Positions 50,631 to 59,497 of a DNA stretch of 64,000 nucleotides are shown here, piece after piece. The notes under the pieces are model-generated. The model saw only the letters and a program-made list of their open reading frames with translations, was not told the DNA's origin and ran no database searches. The stretch's first letter is position 1, and the number at the start of each line of letters is the position of its first letter. A program made the translations under genes and the position numbers. The stretch is from assembly GCF_003937945.1 (NCBI RefSeq), contig NZ_RSEC01000061.1, forward strand, positions 558,001-622,000, given 5' to 3'. This DNA comes from Amycolatopsis eburnea (GTDB lineage: Bacteria > Actinomycetota > Actinomycetes > Mycobacteriales > Pseudonocardiaceae).

Positions 50631-51923
50631 ATGTTCGCAAAACGCCGGATCCCCGTTCTCGCCGCTCTCGCGGCCGTCGTCCCGCTGGCGCTGTCGGCGT
50701 GCAGCGGGGGGAGCGACGCGCCCGCTCAGCCGAGCGGGCCGGTCACCCTCACCTGGTGGCACAACGGCACCACCGATCCGATCAAGTCGATCTGGGAGAA
50801 GGTGGTCACCGACTACCACCAGGCGCACCCCGATGTCACGATCAAGGCGCAGCCGCTGCAGAACGAGGACTTCCCCACGAAGGTGCCCCTCGCCCTGCAG
50901 GGTGCCGAGCCACCGGACGTCTACCAGTCCTGGGGCGCGGGTGAGCTGGCCTCGCAGGTCACGTCGGGCAAGCTCGCCGACATCACCGACGCGACCAAGT
51001 CCTGGATCGGCCAGGCCGGCAAGTTCGCCGAGAGCTGGCAGGTCGACGGCAAGCAGTACGGCGTGCCGTTCGCGCAGCACTTCGTCGGCTTCTGGTACCG
51101 CAAGGACCTCTTCACCCAGGCCGGGATCACCGCGCCGCCGAAGACGATGGACGAGCTCAACGCCGCCGTCTCGGCGCTGAAGGCCAAGGGCATCGCGCCG
51201 ATCGCCGTCGGCGGCAAGGACCGCTGGCCGGACGCCTTCTACTACAACTACTTCGCGGTCCGCGAATGCTCCGCCGACGTGCTCAAGCAGTCGGTGAAGG
51301 CGGTCAAGCTCGAGGACCCGTGCTGGACGAGGGCCGGGCAGGACCTGAAGAACTTCCTGGCCACGCAACCGTTCCAGACCGGGTTCGCCGGCACGCCCGC
51401 CCAGCAGGGTGCGGGCAGCTCCGCCGGCCTGGTCGCCAACGGGAAGGCGGCGATGGAGCTGCAGGGCGACTGGGAGCCCGGCACGATGTCGTCGCTGACC
51501 GAAGACAAGCAGCTGGACTCGAAGATCGGCTGGTTCGCGTTCCCGTCGGTCACCGGCGGCCAGGGCGACCCGGCGGCCGTGCTCGGCGGCGGTGACGGCT
51601 TCGCCTGCACCAGCCGCGCGTCGAAGGCGTGCGCGGACTTCCTGCAGTACCTGAACTCCGAGCCGGTGCAGACCCAGCTCGCGGCGCAGGGGACCGGCCT
51701 GCCGGTGAACGCCGCGGCGGCGAAGTCGCTGAAGACCGACACGCTCAAGGAGGTCTTCGACTACGGGACCAAGGCCCCCTACCTGCAGATGTACTTCGAC
51801 AAGGCGTTCCCGACCGCGGTCGGCGCGGCGCTGAACGACGCGGTGGCCAACATGTTCGCCGGTCAGGGCACCCCCGAGGGCATCGTGGCCGCCGTCAACC
51901 AGGCCGCGGCGGGCAACAAGTGA
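50631..51923 (+). CDS. Sugar ABC transporter solute-binding lipoprotein
   Basis: 430 residues with a lipobox (VVPLALSACSGG), then the family 1 solute-binding fold: TLTWWHNGTTDPIKSIWEKV, AEPPDVYQSWGAGEL, YGVPFAQHFVGFWYRKDLF. A group common for xylo-, cello- or other oligosaccharides. First gene of a four-gene unit with two permeases and a GH115 enzyme. ATG with CAGGAG upstream. Confidence 0.94.
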   Translation: MFAKRRIPVLAALAAVVPLALSACSGGSDAPAQPSGPVTLTWWHNGTTDPIKSIWEKVVTDYHQAHPDVTIKAQPLQNEDFPTKVPLALQGAEPPDVYQSWGAGELASQVTSGKLADITDATKSWIGQAGKFAESWQVDGKQYGVPFAQHFVGFWYRKDLFTQAGITAPPKTMDELNAAVSALKAKGIAPIAVGGKDRWPDAFYYNYFAVRECSADVLKQSVKAVKLEDPCWTRAGQDLKNFLATQPFQTGFAGTPAQQGAGSSAGLVANGKAAMELQGDWEPGTMSSLTEDKQLDSKIGWFAFPSVTGGQGDPAAVLGGGDGFACTSRASKACADFLQYLNSEPVQTQLAAQGTGLPVNAAAAKSLKTDTLKEVFDYGTKAPYLQMYFDKAFPTAVGAALNDAVANMFAGQGTPEGIVAAVNQAAAGNK

Positions 51924-52891
51924 CCACGGCGACGACCCCGGTGCGGACGGCGGCGCGGCCGTCCGCACCGGCGGCCCGGCCCCGGGCGCGGCGGTCCGGC
52001 CTGGGCAAGCGGCTCGAGCTGGCGCTGCTGCTCGGGCCGGCCCTGCTGCTGTTCGCCGGGTTCGTCCTGGTGCCGATCGGGATCGCCGGGTTCTACAGCC
52101 TGTTCCAGTGGAACGGCTTCGGCCCGCTCGACGAGTTCATCGGCCTCGACAACTACGTCGACGCTTTCACGGGCGAGGTGTTCCAGGGCGCCATCGGGCA
52201 CAACCTGATCATCGCCGGGCTGTCGATCGTGGTGCAGCTGCCGCTGTCGATCGGGCTGGCGATGCTGCTCAACCGGAAGCTGCGGGGCCGCACGGTGCTG
52301 CGCGCCCTGGTGTTCGCGCCGTACGTGCTTTCCGAAGCGATCACCGCGGTGATCTGGGTGCAGATGCTGCAGCCGGGCGGCTTCACCGACCAGCTGCTCA
52401 AGGGTGCCGGGCTCGGCGGCCTGGTCCACGAGTGGCTGGCCGACCCGGGCATCGTGCTCTACACGCTGTTCGCGGTGATCACGTGGAAGTACATCGGCTT
52501 CGGCATCATCCTGCTGCTCGCCGGCCTCCAAGGGGTGCCGGCCGAGCTGCGCGAAGCCGCCGCGCTCGACGGCGCGTCCGCGTGGCAGACCACCCGGCAC
52601 GTCGTGCTCCCGCTGCTCGGGCCGACGATCCGGATCTGGATCTTCCTTTCGGTGATCGGGTCCCTGCAGCTGTTCGACGTCGTCTGGATCATGACGCTCG
52701 GCGGCCCGGCGAACGCGTCGACGACGATGGCGACCTACCTGGTCGACCACGGCTTCAAGCGCTACGAGTTCGGGTTCGGTTCGGCGGTCGCGGTGATCCT
52801 GTTCGTCATCTGCTTCGTGTTCGCCCTGCTGTACCAGCGGTTCGCGCTCCGCCGCGACACCGAGGGCGCCCTGACGAGGATGGTGGGCTGA
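51920..52891 (+). CDS. Sugar ABC transporter permease (MalF/MsmF type)
   Basis: 323 residues with six spans after a ~40-residue cytoplasmic Ala/Arg-rich N-terminus. The EAA loop reads GVPAELREAAALDGASAWQT with the conserved Gly, the coupling helix for the ATPase. GTG overlaps the preceding stop (GTGA). Confidence 0.95.
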   Translation: MTTATTPVRTAARPSAPAARPRARRSGLGKRLELALLLGPALLLFAGFVLVPIGIAGFYSLFQWNGFGPLDEFIGLDNYVDAFTGEVFQGAIGHNLIIAGLSIVVQLPLSIGLAMLLNRKLRGRTVLRALVFAPYVLSEAITAVIWVQMLQPGGFTDQLLKGAGLGGLVHEWLADPGIVLYTLFAVITWKYIGFGIILLLAGLQGVPAELREAAALDGASAWQTTRHVVLPLLGPTIRIWIFLSVIGSLQLFDVVWIMTLGGPANASTTMATYLVDHGFKRYEFGFGSAVAVILFVICFVFALLYQRFALRRDTEGALTRMVG

Positions 52892-53715
52892 TGCGCTCGC
52901 GCAGGTTCGGCATGGCGACGGGCTACCTCGCGGCGATCGTCGTGCTCGGCGTGACCGTGGTGCCGCTGCTGTTCGTGGTGCTCGGCGGGTTCCGCACCAA
53001 CGCCCAGATCAACAACGACCCGGCCGGGCTGCCCGGCCCGTGGGTGACGGACAACTACGCCTCGGTCCTCGGCTCGGGCGCGTTCTGGACGTTCCTCGGC
53101 AACAGCGCGCTGATCGCCGTGATCGCGACCGCGGTCGCCGTCGGCTTGGGCTCGATGGCCGGCTACGCGTTGTCGCGGTACCACTTCAAGGGCCGGGAGG
53201 CGTTGTACACGCTGTTCACGCTCGGCCTGCTCTTCCCGCTCACGGTGGCGACGCTGCCGCTGTACCTGTGGCTGCGCCAGCTCGGCATGCTCGAGAGCTT
53301 CTGGGGCGTGGCGATCCCCGAGGCGGCGTTTTCCCTGCCGGTGACGATCGTGATCCTGCGCCCGTTCATGCACGCCATCCCCGGCGAGCTCGAGGACGCC
53401 GCCGTGCTCGACGGCGCGAGCAGGCTCGGCTTCTTCTGGCGCATCCTGCTGCCGCTGTCGGCGCCCGCGCTGACCACGGTCGCCGTGCTCGCCTTCGTCA
53501 CCAGCTGGAACGCCTACCTGCTGCCGCTGCTGGTGTTCAACGACTCCGCGCACTTCACGCTGCCCCTCGGCGTCGCCCAGTTCCAGTCCCAGTTCTCCCA
53601 GGACACCGCCCGGGTGCTGGCGTTCACCGCGCTGTCGATGATCCCGGCGCTCGCGTTCTTCGTGCTCGCCGAACGGCGCATCGTCGGCGGGCTGACCGGA
53701 TCCGTGAAGGGCTGA
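52891..53715 (+). CDS. Sugar ABC transporter permease (MalG/MsmG type)
   Basis: 274 residues with six spans; EAA loop IPGELEDAAVLDGASRLGFF. The ATG shares one base with the stop of the first permease. No ATPase gene is near; actinobacteria often use one shared MsiK ATPase for such importers. Confidence 0.95.
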   Translation: MRSRRFGMATGYLAAIVVLGVTVVPLLFVVLGGFRTNAQINNDPAGLPGPWVTDNYASVLGSGAFWTFLGNSALIAVIATAVAVGLGSMAGYALSRYHFKGREALYTLFTLGLLFPLTVATLPLYLWLRQLGMLESFWGVAIPEAAFSLPVTIVILRPFMHAIPGELEDAAVLDGASRLGFFWRILLPLSAPALTTVAVLAFVTSWNAYLLPLLVFNDSAHFTLPLGVAQFQSQFSQDTARVLAFTALSMIPALAFFVLAERRIVGGLTGSVKG

Positions 53716-53729
53716 CTCAGGAGGTCCCC

Positions 53730-56708
53730 GTGCCGTCCGAGGTCCACCGTCGTACCTTTCTGCAGCTGCTCGCACTGGCCGGGGCCGGCTCGGCCGCGCT
53801 GCCGGGACTCGCCGAAGCGGGGACCGGGTTCCCGCTGGTGTCGCGGGGGAAGGCCGCGACGATCGTGGTCGCCCCCGGCGACCTGCCGGGGGTCCGGCGG
53901 GTCGCCGGGGACCTGGCCGCGGACGTCGAGCGCGTCACCGGCGTCCGGCCCGCCGTCACCGACGCGGTGCCCGCCGGCGGGCCGGTCGTGCTGGTCGGCA
54001 CGCTCGGCCACAGCCCGCTGGTCGACGACCTGGTCCGGGCCGGGCGCCTGGACGTCCGGGACGTCGAAGGCAAGTGGGAGACCTCGCTCAGCCAGGTCGT
54101 CGACGGGCGGCTCGTGCTCACCGGCAGCGACCAGCGGGGCGTCATCTACGGCGTCTACGAGGTTTCCCGGCGGATCGGCGTGTCGCCGTGGTACTGGTGG
54201 GCCGACGTGCCGCCGCGGAGGCAGTCCGAGCTGCACTTCCCGGGGGAGCGCTTCAGCCTGGGCACCCCGCACGTGAAGTACCGCGGGTTCTTCATCAACG
54301 ACGAAAACCCGGCGCTCGGCACCTGGGCGCCGGCGTACTTCGGGCCGGGGCTCGCGCCGGGCTACCCCAACGGCTTCAACCGCCACTTCTACGCCAAGGT
54401 GTTCGAGACGATGCTGCGGCTGCGGGCCAACTACCTGTGGCCCGCGGTGTGGGGGCGGGCCTTCGCCGAGGACGACCCGCTCAACCACGCGACGGCCAAG
54501 GAGTACGGCGTCGTCATGGGCACCTCGCACGAGGCGCCGATGATGCGCGGCATCGAGGAGTGGAACCGGCACGCGACGCCCGGGCACGACCCGTACGGCG
54601 GCACCGGGGAGTGGAGCTTCCGCCGCAACGGCGAGGCCATCAAGGCGTACTGGACCGACGGCATCCGCCGGATGGCGCGCGAGGGCTTCGAAGGCGTCGT
54701 CACCCTCGGCATGCGCGGCAACGGCGACGTCGGCCTGCCCGACGGCGACGGCATCGAGCTGATGCAGGAGATCATCGCGGCCGAGCGGGACATCCTCGCG
54801 CGCGAACTGAGCACCGACGTCCCGCAGGTGTGGACGCTCTACAAGGAGGTCCAGCGGTACTGGGCGAAGGGCCTGCGGCCGCCGGACGACGTCATCGTGG
54901 TGTTCACCGACGACAACTGGGGCAACATCCGCAAGCAGCCGGACCTCTCGCTGCCCCCGCACCCTGGCGGGTACGGGCTGTACTACCACTTCGACTACGT
55001 CGGGGGCGGCCGCAACTACAAGTGGGTCGACACCGCGCTGATCGCGAACACGTGGGAGCAGCTGAACCAGGCCGCGTCCTACGGGAACGACCGGCTGTGG
55101 GTGGCGAACGTCGGGGACATGAAGGGCAACGAGCTGCCGCTGCAGTTCTTCCTCGACTACGCCTGGAACCCCGCGGCGTGGCCGGCCGACCGGCTGGCCA
55201 CCTGGGAGCGGGAGTTCGCCGCGGAGAACTTCGGCGGGGCACTGGCGGCCGACATCGCCGGGGTGCTGCACGACTACGGGCGGCTGCAGTCCCGGCGCAA
55301 ACCGGAGCTGCTGAACCGGCGGATCACCCTCGCCGCGGACGGCACCATCACCTACGACGACCAGGCGACGCCGTTCAGCCTGGAGAACTACGGCGAGCTG
55401 GACCGGGTCACCGCGGAGTGGCAGGACCTGGGAGCGCGGGCCGGCCGGATCGCCGCCCGGGTACCCGCGGGCTACCGGGACGCCTTCTACGAACTGGTGG
55501 GCTACGAGGTCCAGGCGACGGCGAACCTGTACGCGTTGCGGCGCGCGGAGTTCACGAACCTGCTGTACGTGACCCAGGGGCGGGCTTCGGCGAACGGGCT
55601 CGCCGCCGTCACCGAGGCCCGGTTCGCCGACGACCTGGCGCTCGCGGAGAAGTACAACACCGGCATCGCGGGCGGGAAGTGGCGGGGGTTCCAGACCCAG
55701 CCGCACATCGACTACGGCGACGTCGAACGGTACGGGCCGAACGCGCCGTGGCAGCAGCCGGAGCTGAACAACGTGGCCCTGCCGGACGTGATCTTCCCGG
55801 CGGTGCGCCGCATCGACGTCCCCGAAGCGGCCTCGCTGGGCGTGGCGGTCGACGGGTCCCTCGACGCGTGGCCGGGCGCGCCGGGACGGCCGGTGCTGCC
55901 GGAGTTCAGCCCGTGGCAAAGCGCGCCGGCGCAGTACCTCGACGTGTTCAACCGCGGCCGGACGCCGTTCCGCTGCACGGTCACGCCGGGCGCGCCGTGG
56001 GTCCGCGTCGAGCCGCGCGGCGGGCGAGTGGAGGAGGAGCTGCGGATGACCGTGCGCATCGACTGGGCCCGGGCGCCCCGGGGGACGACGACGGTGCCGA
56101 TCACGGTGTCGGGCGCCGGTGCGTCGGTCGTGGTGGACGCGGTGGTGCGGAACCGCGAGCTGCCGCTGCCGTGGCGCCGCGGGTTCGTGGAGGCGGGCGG
56201 CTACGTGTCGGTCGAAGCGCCGCACTGCAGCGCGAACGTCGGCGCCGGTCCGGTTTCCTGGCGGCGCGTCCCGGACCTGGGGATGACGCCGTTCCCGGTG
56301 ACCGCCGCGAGCGCGGCGCCCGGCGCGGGTGCCCGGCTGGAGTACCGGATGACGTTGTTCACCGCCGGGCCGGTCACGGTGTGGGCCCACCTTGCGCCGC
56401 GCAACAACGTGCTGGCCGGCGACGGGCTGCGGTACGCGGTCTCGTTCGACGACGCGGAGCCGCAGGTCGTCAACACCACGAAGGCGACCGGCGCCGATGA
56501 CACCTCGATGAACCGCCAGTGGGAGCGGACGACGTCGGACAACGTGAACCTGACGTCGACGACGCACGTGGTGGGGACGCCCGGCCCGCACGTGCTGAAG
56601 TTCTGGATGGTGGACCCGGCCGTGGTGCTGCGCAAGCTGGTGGTGGACACCGGCGGCCTGCGGCCGAGCTACCTCGGACCGCCGGAGAGCATGCGGTGGC
56701 CGGGATGA
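53730..56708 (+). CDS. GH115 xylan alpha-1,2-glucuronidase
   Basis: 992 residues with a twin-arginine signal (EVHRRTFLQLLALAGAG). GH115 motifs follow: KYRGFFINDENPALGTWAPA, LRLRANYLWPAVWGRAFAED, TLGMRGNGDVGLPDGDGIEL, VFTDDNWGNIRKQP, VANVGDMKGNELPLQFFLDY. These are the barrel segments that hold the catalytic acids of glucuronidases acting on internal and terminal (4-O-methyl)glucuronic acid of xylan. The C-terminus has extra beta domains. Fourth gene in the operon, 14 nt after the second permease, with GAGG and GTG at 53730. Fits use of glucuronoxylan. Confidence 0.94.
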   Translation: MPSEVHRRTFLQLLALAGAGSAALPGLAEAGTGFPLVSRGKAATIVVAPGDLPGVRRVAGDLAADVERVTGVRPAVTDAVPAGGPVVLVGTLGHSPLVDDLVRAGRLDVRDVEGKWETSLSQVVDGRLVLTGSDQRGVIYGVYEVSRRIGVSPWYWWADVPPRRQSELHFPGERFSLGTPHVKYRGFFINDENPALGTWAPAYFGPGLAPGYPNGFNRHFYAKVFETMLRLRANYLWPAVWGRAFAEDDPLNHATAKEYGVVMGTSHEAPMMRGIEEWNRHATPGHDPYGGTGEWSFRRNGEAIKAYWTDGIRRMAREGFEGVVTLGMRGNGDVGLPDGDGIELMQEIIAAERDILARELSTDVPQVWTLYKEVQRYWAKGLRPPDDVIVVFTDDNWGNIRKQPDLSLPPHPGGYGLYYHFDYVGGGRNYKWVDTALIANTWEQLNQAASYGNDRLWVANVGDMKGNELPLQFFLDYAWNPAAWPADRLATWEREFAAENFGGALAADIAGVLHDYGRLQSRRKPELLNRRITLAADGTITYDDQATPFSLENYGELDRVTAEWQDLGARAGRIAARVPAGYRDAFYELVGYEVQATANLYALRRAEFTNLLYVTQGRASANGLAAVTEARFADDLALAEKYNTGIAGGKWRGFQTQPHIDYGDVERYGPNAPWQQPELNNVALPDVIFPAVRRIDVPEAASLGVAVDGSLDAWPGAPGRPVLPEFSPWQSAPAQYLDVFNRGRTPFRCTVTPGAPWVRVEPRGGRVEEELRMTVRIDWARAPRGTTTVPITVSGAGASVVVDAVVRNRELPLPWRRGFVEAGGYVSVEAPHCSANVGAGPVSWRRVPDLGMTPFPVTAASAAPGAGARLEYRMTLFTAGPVTVWAHLAPRNNVLAGDGLRYAVSFDDAEPQVVNTTKATGADDTSMNRQWERTTSDNVNLTSTTHVVGTPGPHVLKFWMVDPAVVLRKLVVDTGGLRPSYLGPPESMRWPG

Positions 56709-56726
56709 GCCCCCCGCGGCCCCCGT

Positions 56727-56771
56727 CGCGGAGCTTTCACGTGAAAGCTACGCGGAGCTTTCACGTGAAAG
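56727..56771. repeat. Tandem palindromes CTTTCACGTGAAAG between convergent genes
   Basis: A unit CGCGGAGCTTTCACGTGAAA plus G occurs at 56727-56747 and 56751-56771. Each contains the perfect 14-bp palindrome CTTTCACGTGAAAG (56734-56747 and 56758-56771). It sits 19 nt after the GH115 stop and 26 nt before the LacI stop. It may terminate both transcripts or bind a protein. Confidence 0.8.
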
Positions 56772-56796
56772 TGGCGCGGCCGGCCCTCGCGGGCGG

Positions 56797-57867
56797 CTAC
56801 CGGCGGACGACGGAGAGGACCTCGGTGCGGCGGTGGGCCGGGGCCGCCGTGCTCTGGCGCACCACCAGGCTGGTCGCCAGCTCCACCCGGTGGCTCTCCG
56901 GGTGCACCCCGCGGGCCAGCGAGATCGCCAGCCGCGCGCCCGTCGCGGCCATCTCCTGCAGGGGCTGGCGGATCGTCGTCAGCTCCGGGGTCAGCCAGCG
57001 GGCGATCGGCAGGTCGTCGAACCCCACCACGCTCAGGTCGTCCGGGATGCGCAGCCCCGCGCCGCGGGCGGCTTCGTACACGCCCAGCGCCTGCAGGTCG
57101 CTGCCGGCGAAGACCGCGGTCGGCGGATCCGGGAGGGTGAGCAGTGATGCCAGCTCGCGGTAACCCGAGCGGACGTGGAAGTCGCCGCGGCGGACCAGGG
57201 CCGGGTCGAACGCCAGGCCCGCCGTCTCCAGCGCCGTGCGGTAGCCGTCGATGCGCGCCCGGCTGCACAGCACGCCTTCCGGCCCGCCGATCATCGCGAT
57301 CCGGCGGTGGCCCAGCTCCACCAGGTGCCGGGTCGCGGTCAGGCCGCCCTGCCAGTTCGTGGCCCCGATCGAGGGCGTCTCCGGGCCGGGGGCACCGGCC
57401 GGGTCGACCACGACCAGCGGGATGTCGCGGGCGCGCAGCTTGGCCAGCTGCCCGCCGGTGAAGTCCGAGCAGACCGAGACGATGCCGACCGGGCGGCGGG
57501 CGAGGACGCTCTCCAGCCAGCTCTGGCCGGGGGTGTGCCGTCCCGACGATTCCGCGAGCACGACCGCCATTCCGTTTTCGCGGGCGACGCACTCGACCCC
57601 GCGGATGATTTCCAGTGCCCACGTGCTTTCGAGTTCGTGGAACATCAGTTCCAGCAATCGTGAACGGCGGGACCGCTCGTCGGCCCGGCGGCGGTAACCG
57701 TATTTCCCGATAACGGCTTCCACCCGGGCCCGGGTGCTTTCGGAGACGTCCGGGCGACCGTTCAGCACTTTCGAAACGGTCGGTACCGAAACGCCGGTCT
57801 CGGCGGCGATCCGGGCGATCGTGACCCGGGACGCGGTCGGCTCGAGTTCCTCGGACTTCGTTGTCAT
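56797..57867 (-). CDS. LacI-family repressor of the xylanase gene
   Basis: 356 residues: LacI HTH VTIARIAAETGVSVPTVSKV, hinge with RRADERSRRSRLL, and a sugar-binding domain. Divergent from the GH10 xylanase with an 81-nt gap that holds a CGAAAC TTTCG-type palindrome. That operator class is used by xylan-responsive LacI proteins of streptomycetes. ATG at 57867 lacks a Shine-Dalgarno sequence (CTCCTCC lies there instead), so the mRNA may be leaderless or start nearby. Confidence 0.93.
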   Translation of the reverse strand: MTTKSEELEPTASRVTIARIAAETGVSVPTVSKVLNGRPDVSESTRARVEAVIGKYGYRRRADERSRRSRLLELMFHELESTWALEIIRGVECVARENGMAVVLAESSGRHTPGQSWLESVLARRPVGIVSVCSDFTGGQLAKLRARDIPLVVVDPAGAPGPETPSIGATNWQGGLTATRHLVELGHRRIAMIGGPEGVLCSRARIDGYRTALETAGLAFDPALVRRGDFHVRSGYRELASLLTLPDPPTAVFAGSDLQALGVYEAARGAGLRIPDDLSVVGFDDLPIARWLTPELTTIRQPLQEMAATGARLAISLARGVHPESHRVELATSLVVRQSTAAPAHRRTEVLSVVRR

Positions 57868-57908
57868 GGAGGAGATTCTAGGTCATCGAAACCTGATTTG
57901 AAACGCCT

Positions 57909-57919
57909 CGAAACTTTCG
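57909..57919. promoter_or_regulatory. CGAAA-C-TTTCG operator upstream of xylanase
   Basis: A perfect 5-bp-arm palindrome CGAAACTTTCG, 30 nt before the xylanase ATG and 42 nt from the LacI ATG. An extra half-site TCGAAAC lies at about 57887. It matches the operator type described for xylan/xylosidase LacI repressors in actinobacteria. Confidence 0.75.
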
Positions 57920-57948
57920 GTTCGCCATTGTCGATGGAAGGGTGCAAG

Positions 57949-58965
57949 ATGCTGAGAAGAATTCCGAAGAAACGCGCTGCCGCGGTGCTCGCCGCCGTCG
58001 CCGGTATCGCGGTGTGGCAGGCGCCGGCGGCGTCCGCGTCGGTTCCGCTGCAATACACCACGAACCGCTACGTCGGCAGCGCGGTCGCCGCGTCGTACCT
58101 GGCGTCGGAACCCGATTACCGGGCCGTGCTGACCCGCGAATTCGACAACGTCACCCCCGAGAACGAGATGAAGTGGGGCACCGTCGAAGCCGTCCGCGGG
58201 CAGTACGACTGGTCGGGCGCGGACGCGATCGTGCGCTACGCCCAGGAGCACCACAAGACCGTCCGCGGGCACACGCTCGTCTGGCACTCCCAGCTCCCCG
58301 ACTGGGTCGCCGCGCTGCCCGCCGACGAGCTGCGCCGGGTCCTGCGCGACCACATCACGACGGAAGTCAAGCGGTACAAGGGAAAGGTCCGCGCCTGGGA
58401 CGTCGTCAACGAGATCTTCAACGAGGACGGCACGCGGCGCGACACGGTGTTCCGGCAGAAGCTCGGCGACGGCTTCGTCGCCGACGTCTTCCGCTGGGCG
58501 CACGCGGCCGACCCGAAGGCGACGCTGTACATCAACGACTACAACATCGAAGGCCGCAACCCGAAGAGCGACGCCGTGTACGAGCTGGTGAAGACCCTGC
58601 GGCGGCAGGGCGTGCCGATCGGCGGCGTCGGGATCCAGGGGCACCTGTCGATCCAGTACGGCTTCCCGGGCGAGTACCGGGAAAATCTGGCCCGGCTGGC
58701 GAAGCTCGGCGTGGACGTCGCGATCACGGAGGCGGACGTCCGCGTCCCGACCCCGGCCACCGCCGCGGGCCTCGAGACCCAGGCGAGCTACTTCGGGCAG
58801 CTCTGGGACGGCTGCCAGGCGGTCCGCCGCTGCGTCGAGTTCACGACGTGGGGCTTCACGGACCGGCACTCCTGGGTGCCGGACGTCTTCCCCGGTGAGG
58901 GCGCGGCCTGCCTCTTCGACGAGAACCTGAACCCGAAACCGGCCTACACCCGCATCAACCCCTGA
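57949..58965 (+). CDS. Secreted GH10 endo-1,4-beta-xylanase
   Basis: 338 residues with a signal peptide (RRIPKKRAAAVLAAVAGIAV, cleavage near ASAS). The GH10 barrel carries acid/base Glu155 (WDVVNEIFNE) and nucleophile Glu261 (VAITEADVR); FDNVTPENEMKWG and VRGHTLVWHSQLPDW are also diagnostic. No carbohydrate-binding module. ATG at 57949 has GGAAGGG 6 nt upstream; outer in-frame starts lack that. Hydrolyses xylan backbone outside the cell to oligomers for the ABC importer. The stop overlaps the convergent deacetylase by 11 nt. Confidence 0.96.
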   Translation: MLRRIPKKRAAAVLAAVAGIAVWQAPAASASVPLQYTTNRYVGSAVAASYLASEPDYRAVLTREFDNVTPENEMKWGTVEAVRGQYDWSGADAIVRYAQEHHKTVRGHTLVWHSQLPDWVAALPADELRRVLRDHITTEVKRYKGKVRAWDVVNEIFNEDGTRRDTVFRQKLGDGFVADVFRWAHAADPKATLYINDYNIEGRNPKSDAVYELVKTLRRQGVPIGGVGIQGHLSIQYGFPGEYRENLARLAKLGVDVAITEADVRVPTPATAAGLETQASYFGQLWDGCQAVRRCVEFTTWGFTDRHSWVPDVFPGEGAACLFDENLNPKPAYTRINP

Positions 58966-59497
58966 CCGGACCGGTCCGCAGCCCGCGGGCGGCGAGCGCC
59001 GCCAGGACGCGGGGAACCGCCTCGACGGTGGCCGGGCGGCCTTCGTGCATCAGCACGACGCCGCCCGGCTCCACCGCCGACGCCGCCGTCACGATCTCGT
59101 CCGCCGGCGCGCCCGCCCAGTCGCGGGTGTCGACGCTCCACAGCACCTCGGTGAGGCCGTGGCCGGCGGCGGCCGACGCCACGGCCCGGTCGGTGTCGCC
59201 GTAGGGCGGCCGGAACAGCACCGGGCGGACGCCGGTGAGCGAGGTCAGGAGTTCCTGGGTCCGGCGGATCTCCGCGTCGCGGGCGGCGGGGTCCACAGTG
59301 GTCAGCCGCGGGTGCGTCCACGTGTGGTTGCCCAGCACGTGCCCGGCGCCGGCGATCGCCCGCACCAGGTCCGGGTGCGCCTCGGCGTGCTCGCCCCACA
59401 GGAAGAACGTCGCCCGCACGTCGCCGAGCGCGGCCAGCAGGGCCGGCGTGGTCGACGGGTACGGGCCGTCGTCGAAGGTGAGGGCGACCGTGCTCAT
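58955..59497 (-). CDS. Polysaccharide deacetylase (CE4)
   Basis: 180 residues: catalytic/metal LTFDDGPYPSTTP, HTWTH metal His pair, RPPYG and the C-terminal LMHEG. No signal peptide, so it acts inside or by another route. CE4 enzymes remove N- or O-acetyl groups from peptidoglycan, chitin or xylan. ATG overlaps the desaturase stop (ATGA), so it is coupled to lipid genes rather than to the xylanase. Confidence 0.92.
   Translation of the reverse strand: MSTVALTFDDGPYPSTTPALLAALGDVRATFFLWGEHAEAHPDLVRAIAGAGHVLGNHTWTHPRLTTVDPAARDAEIRRTQELLTSLTGVRPVLFRPPYGDTDRAVASAAAGHGLTEVLWSVDTRDWAGAPADEIVTAASAVEPGGVVLMHEGRPATVEAVPRVLAALAARGLRTGPVRG

Noticed and set aside
53514..56591. Long antisense frame over GH115
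   Set aside because: Shadow of the GH115 codon pattern, no recognisable motif.
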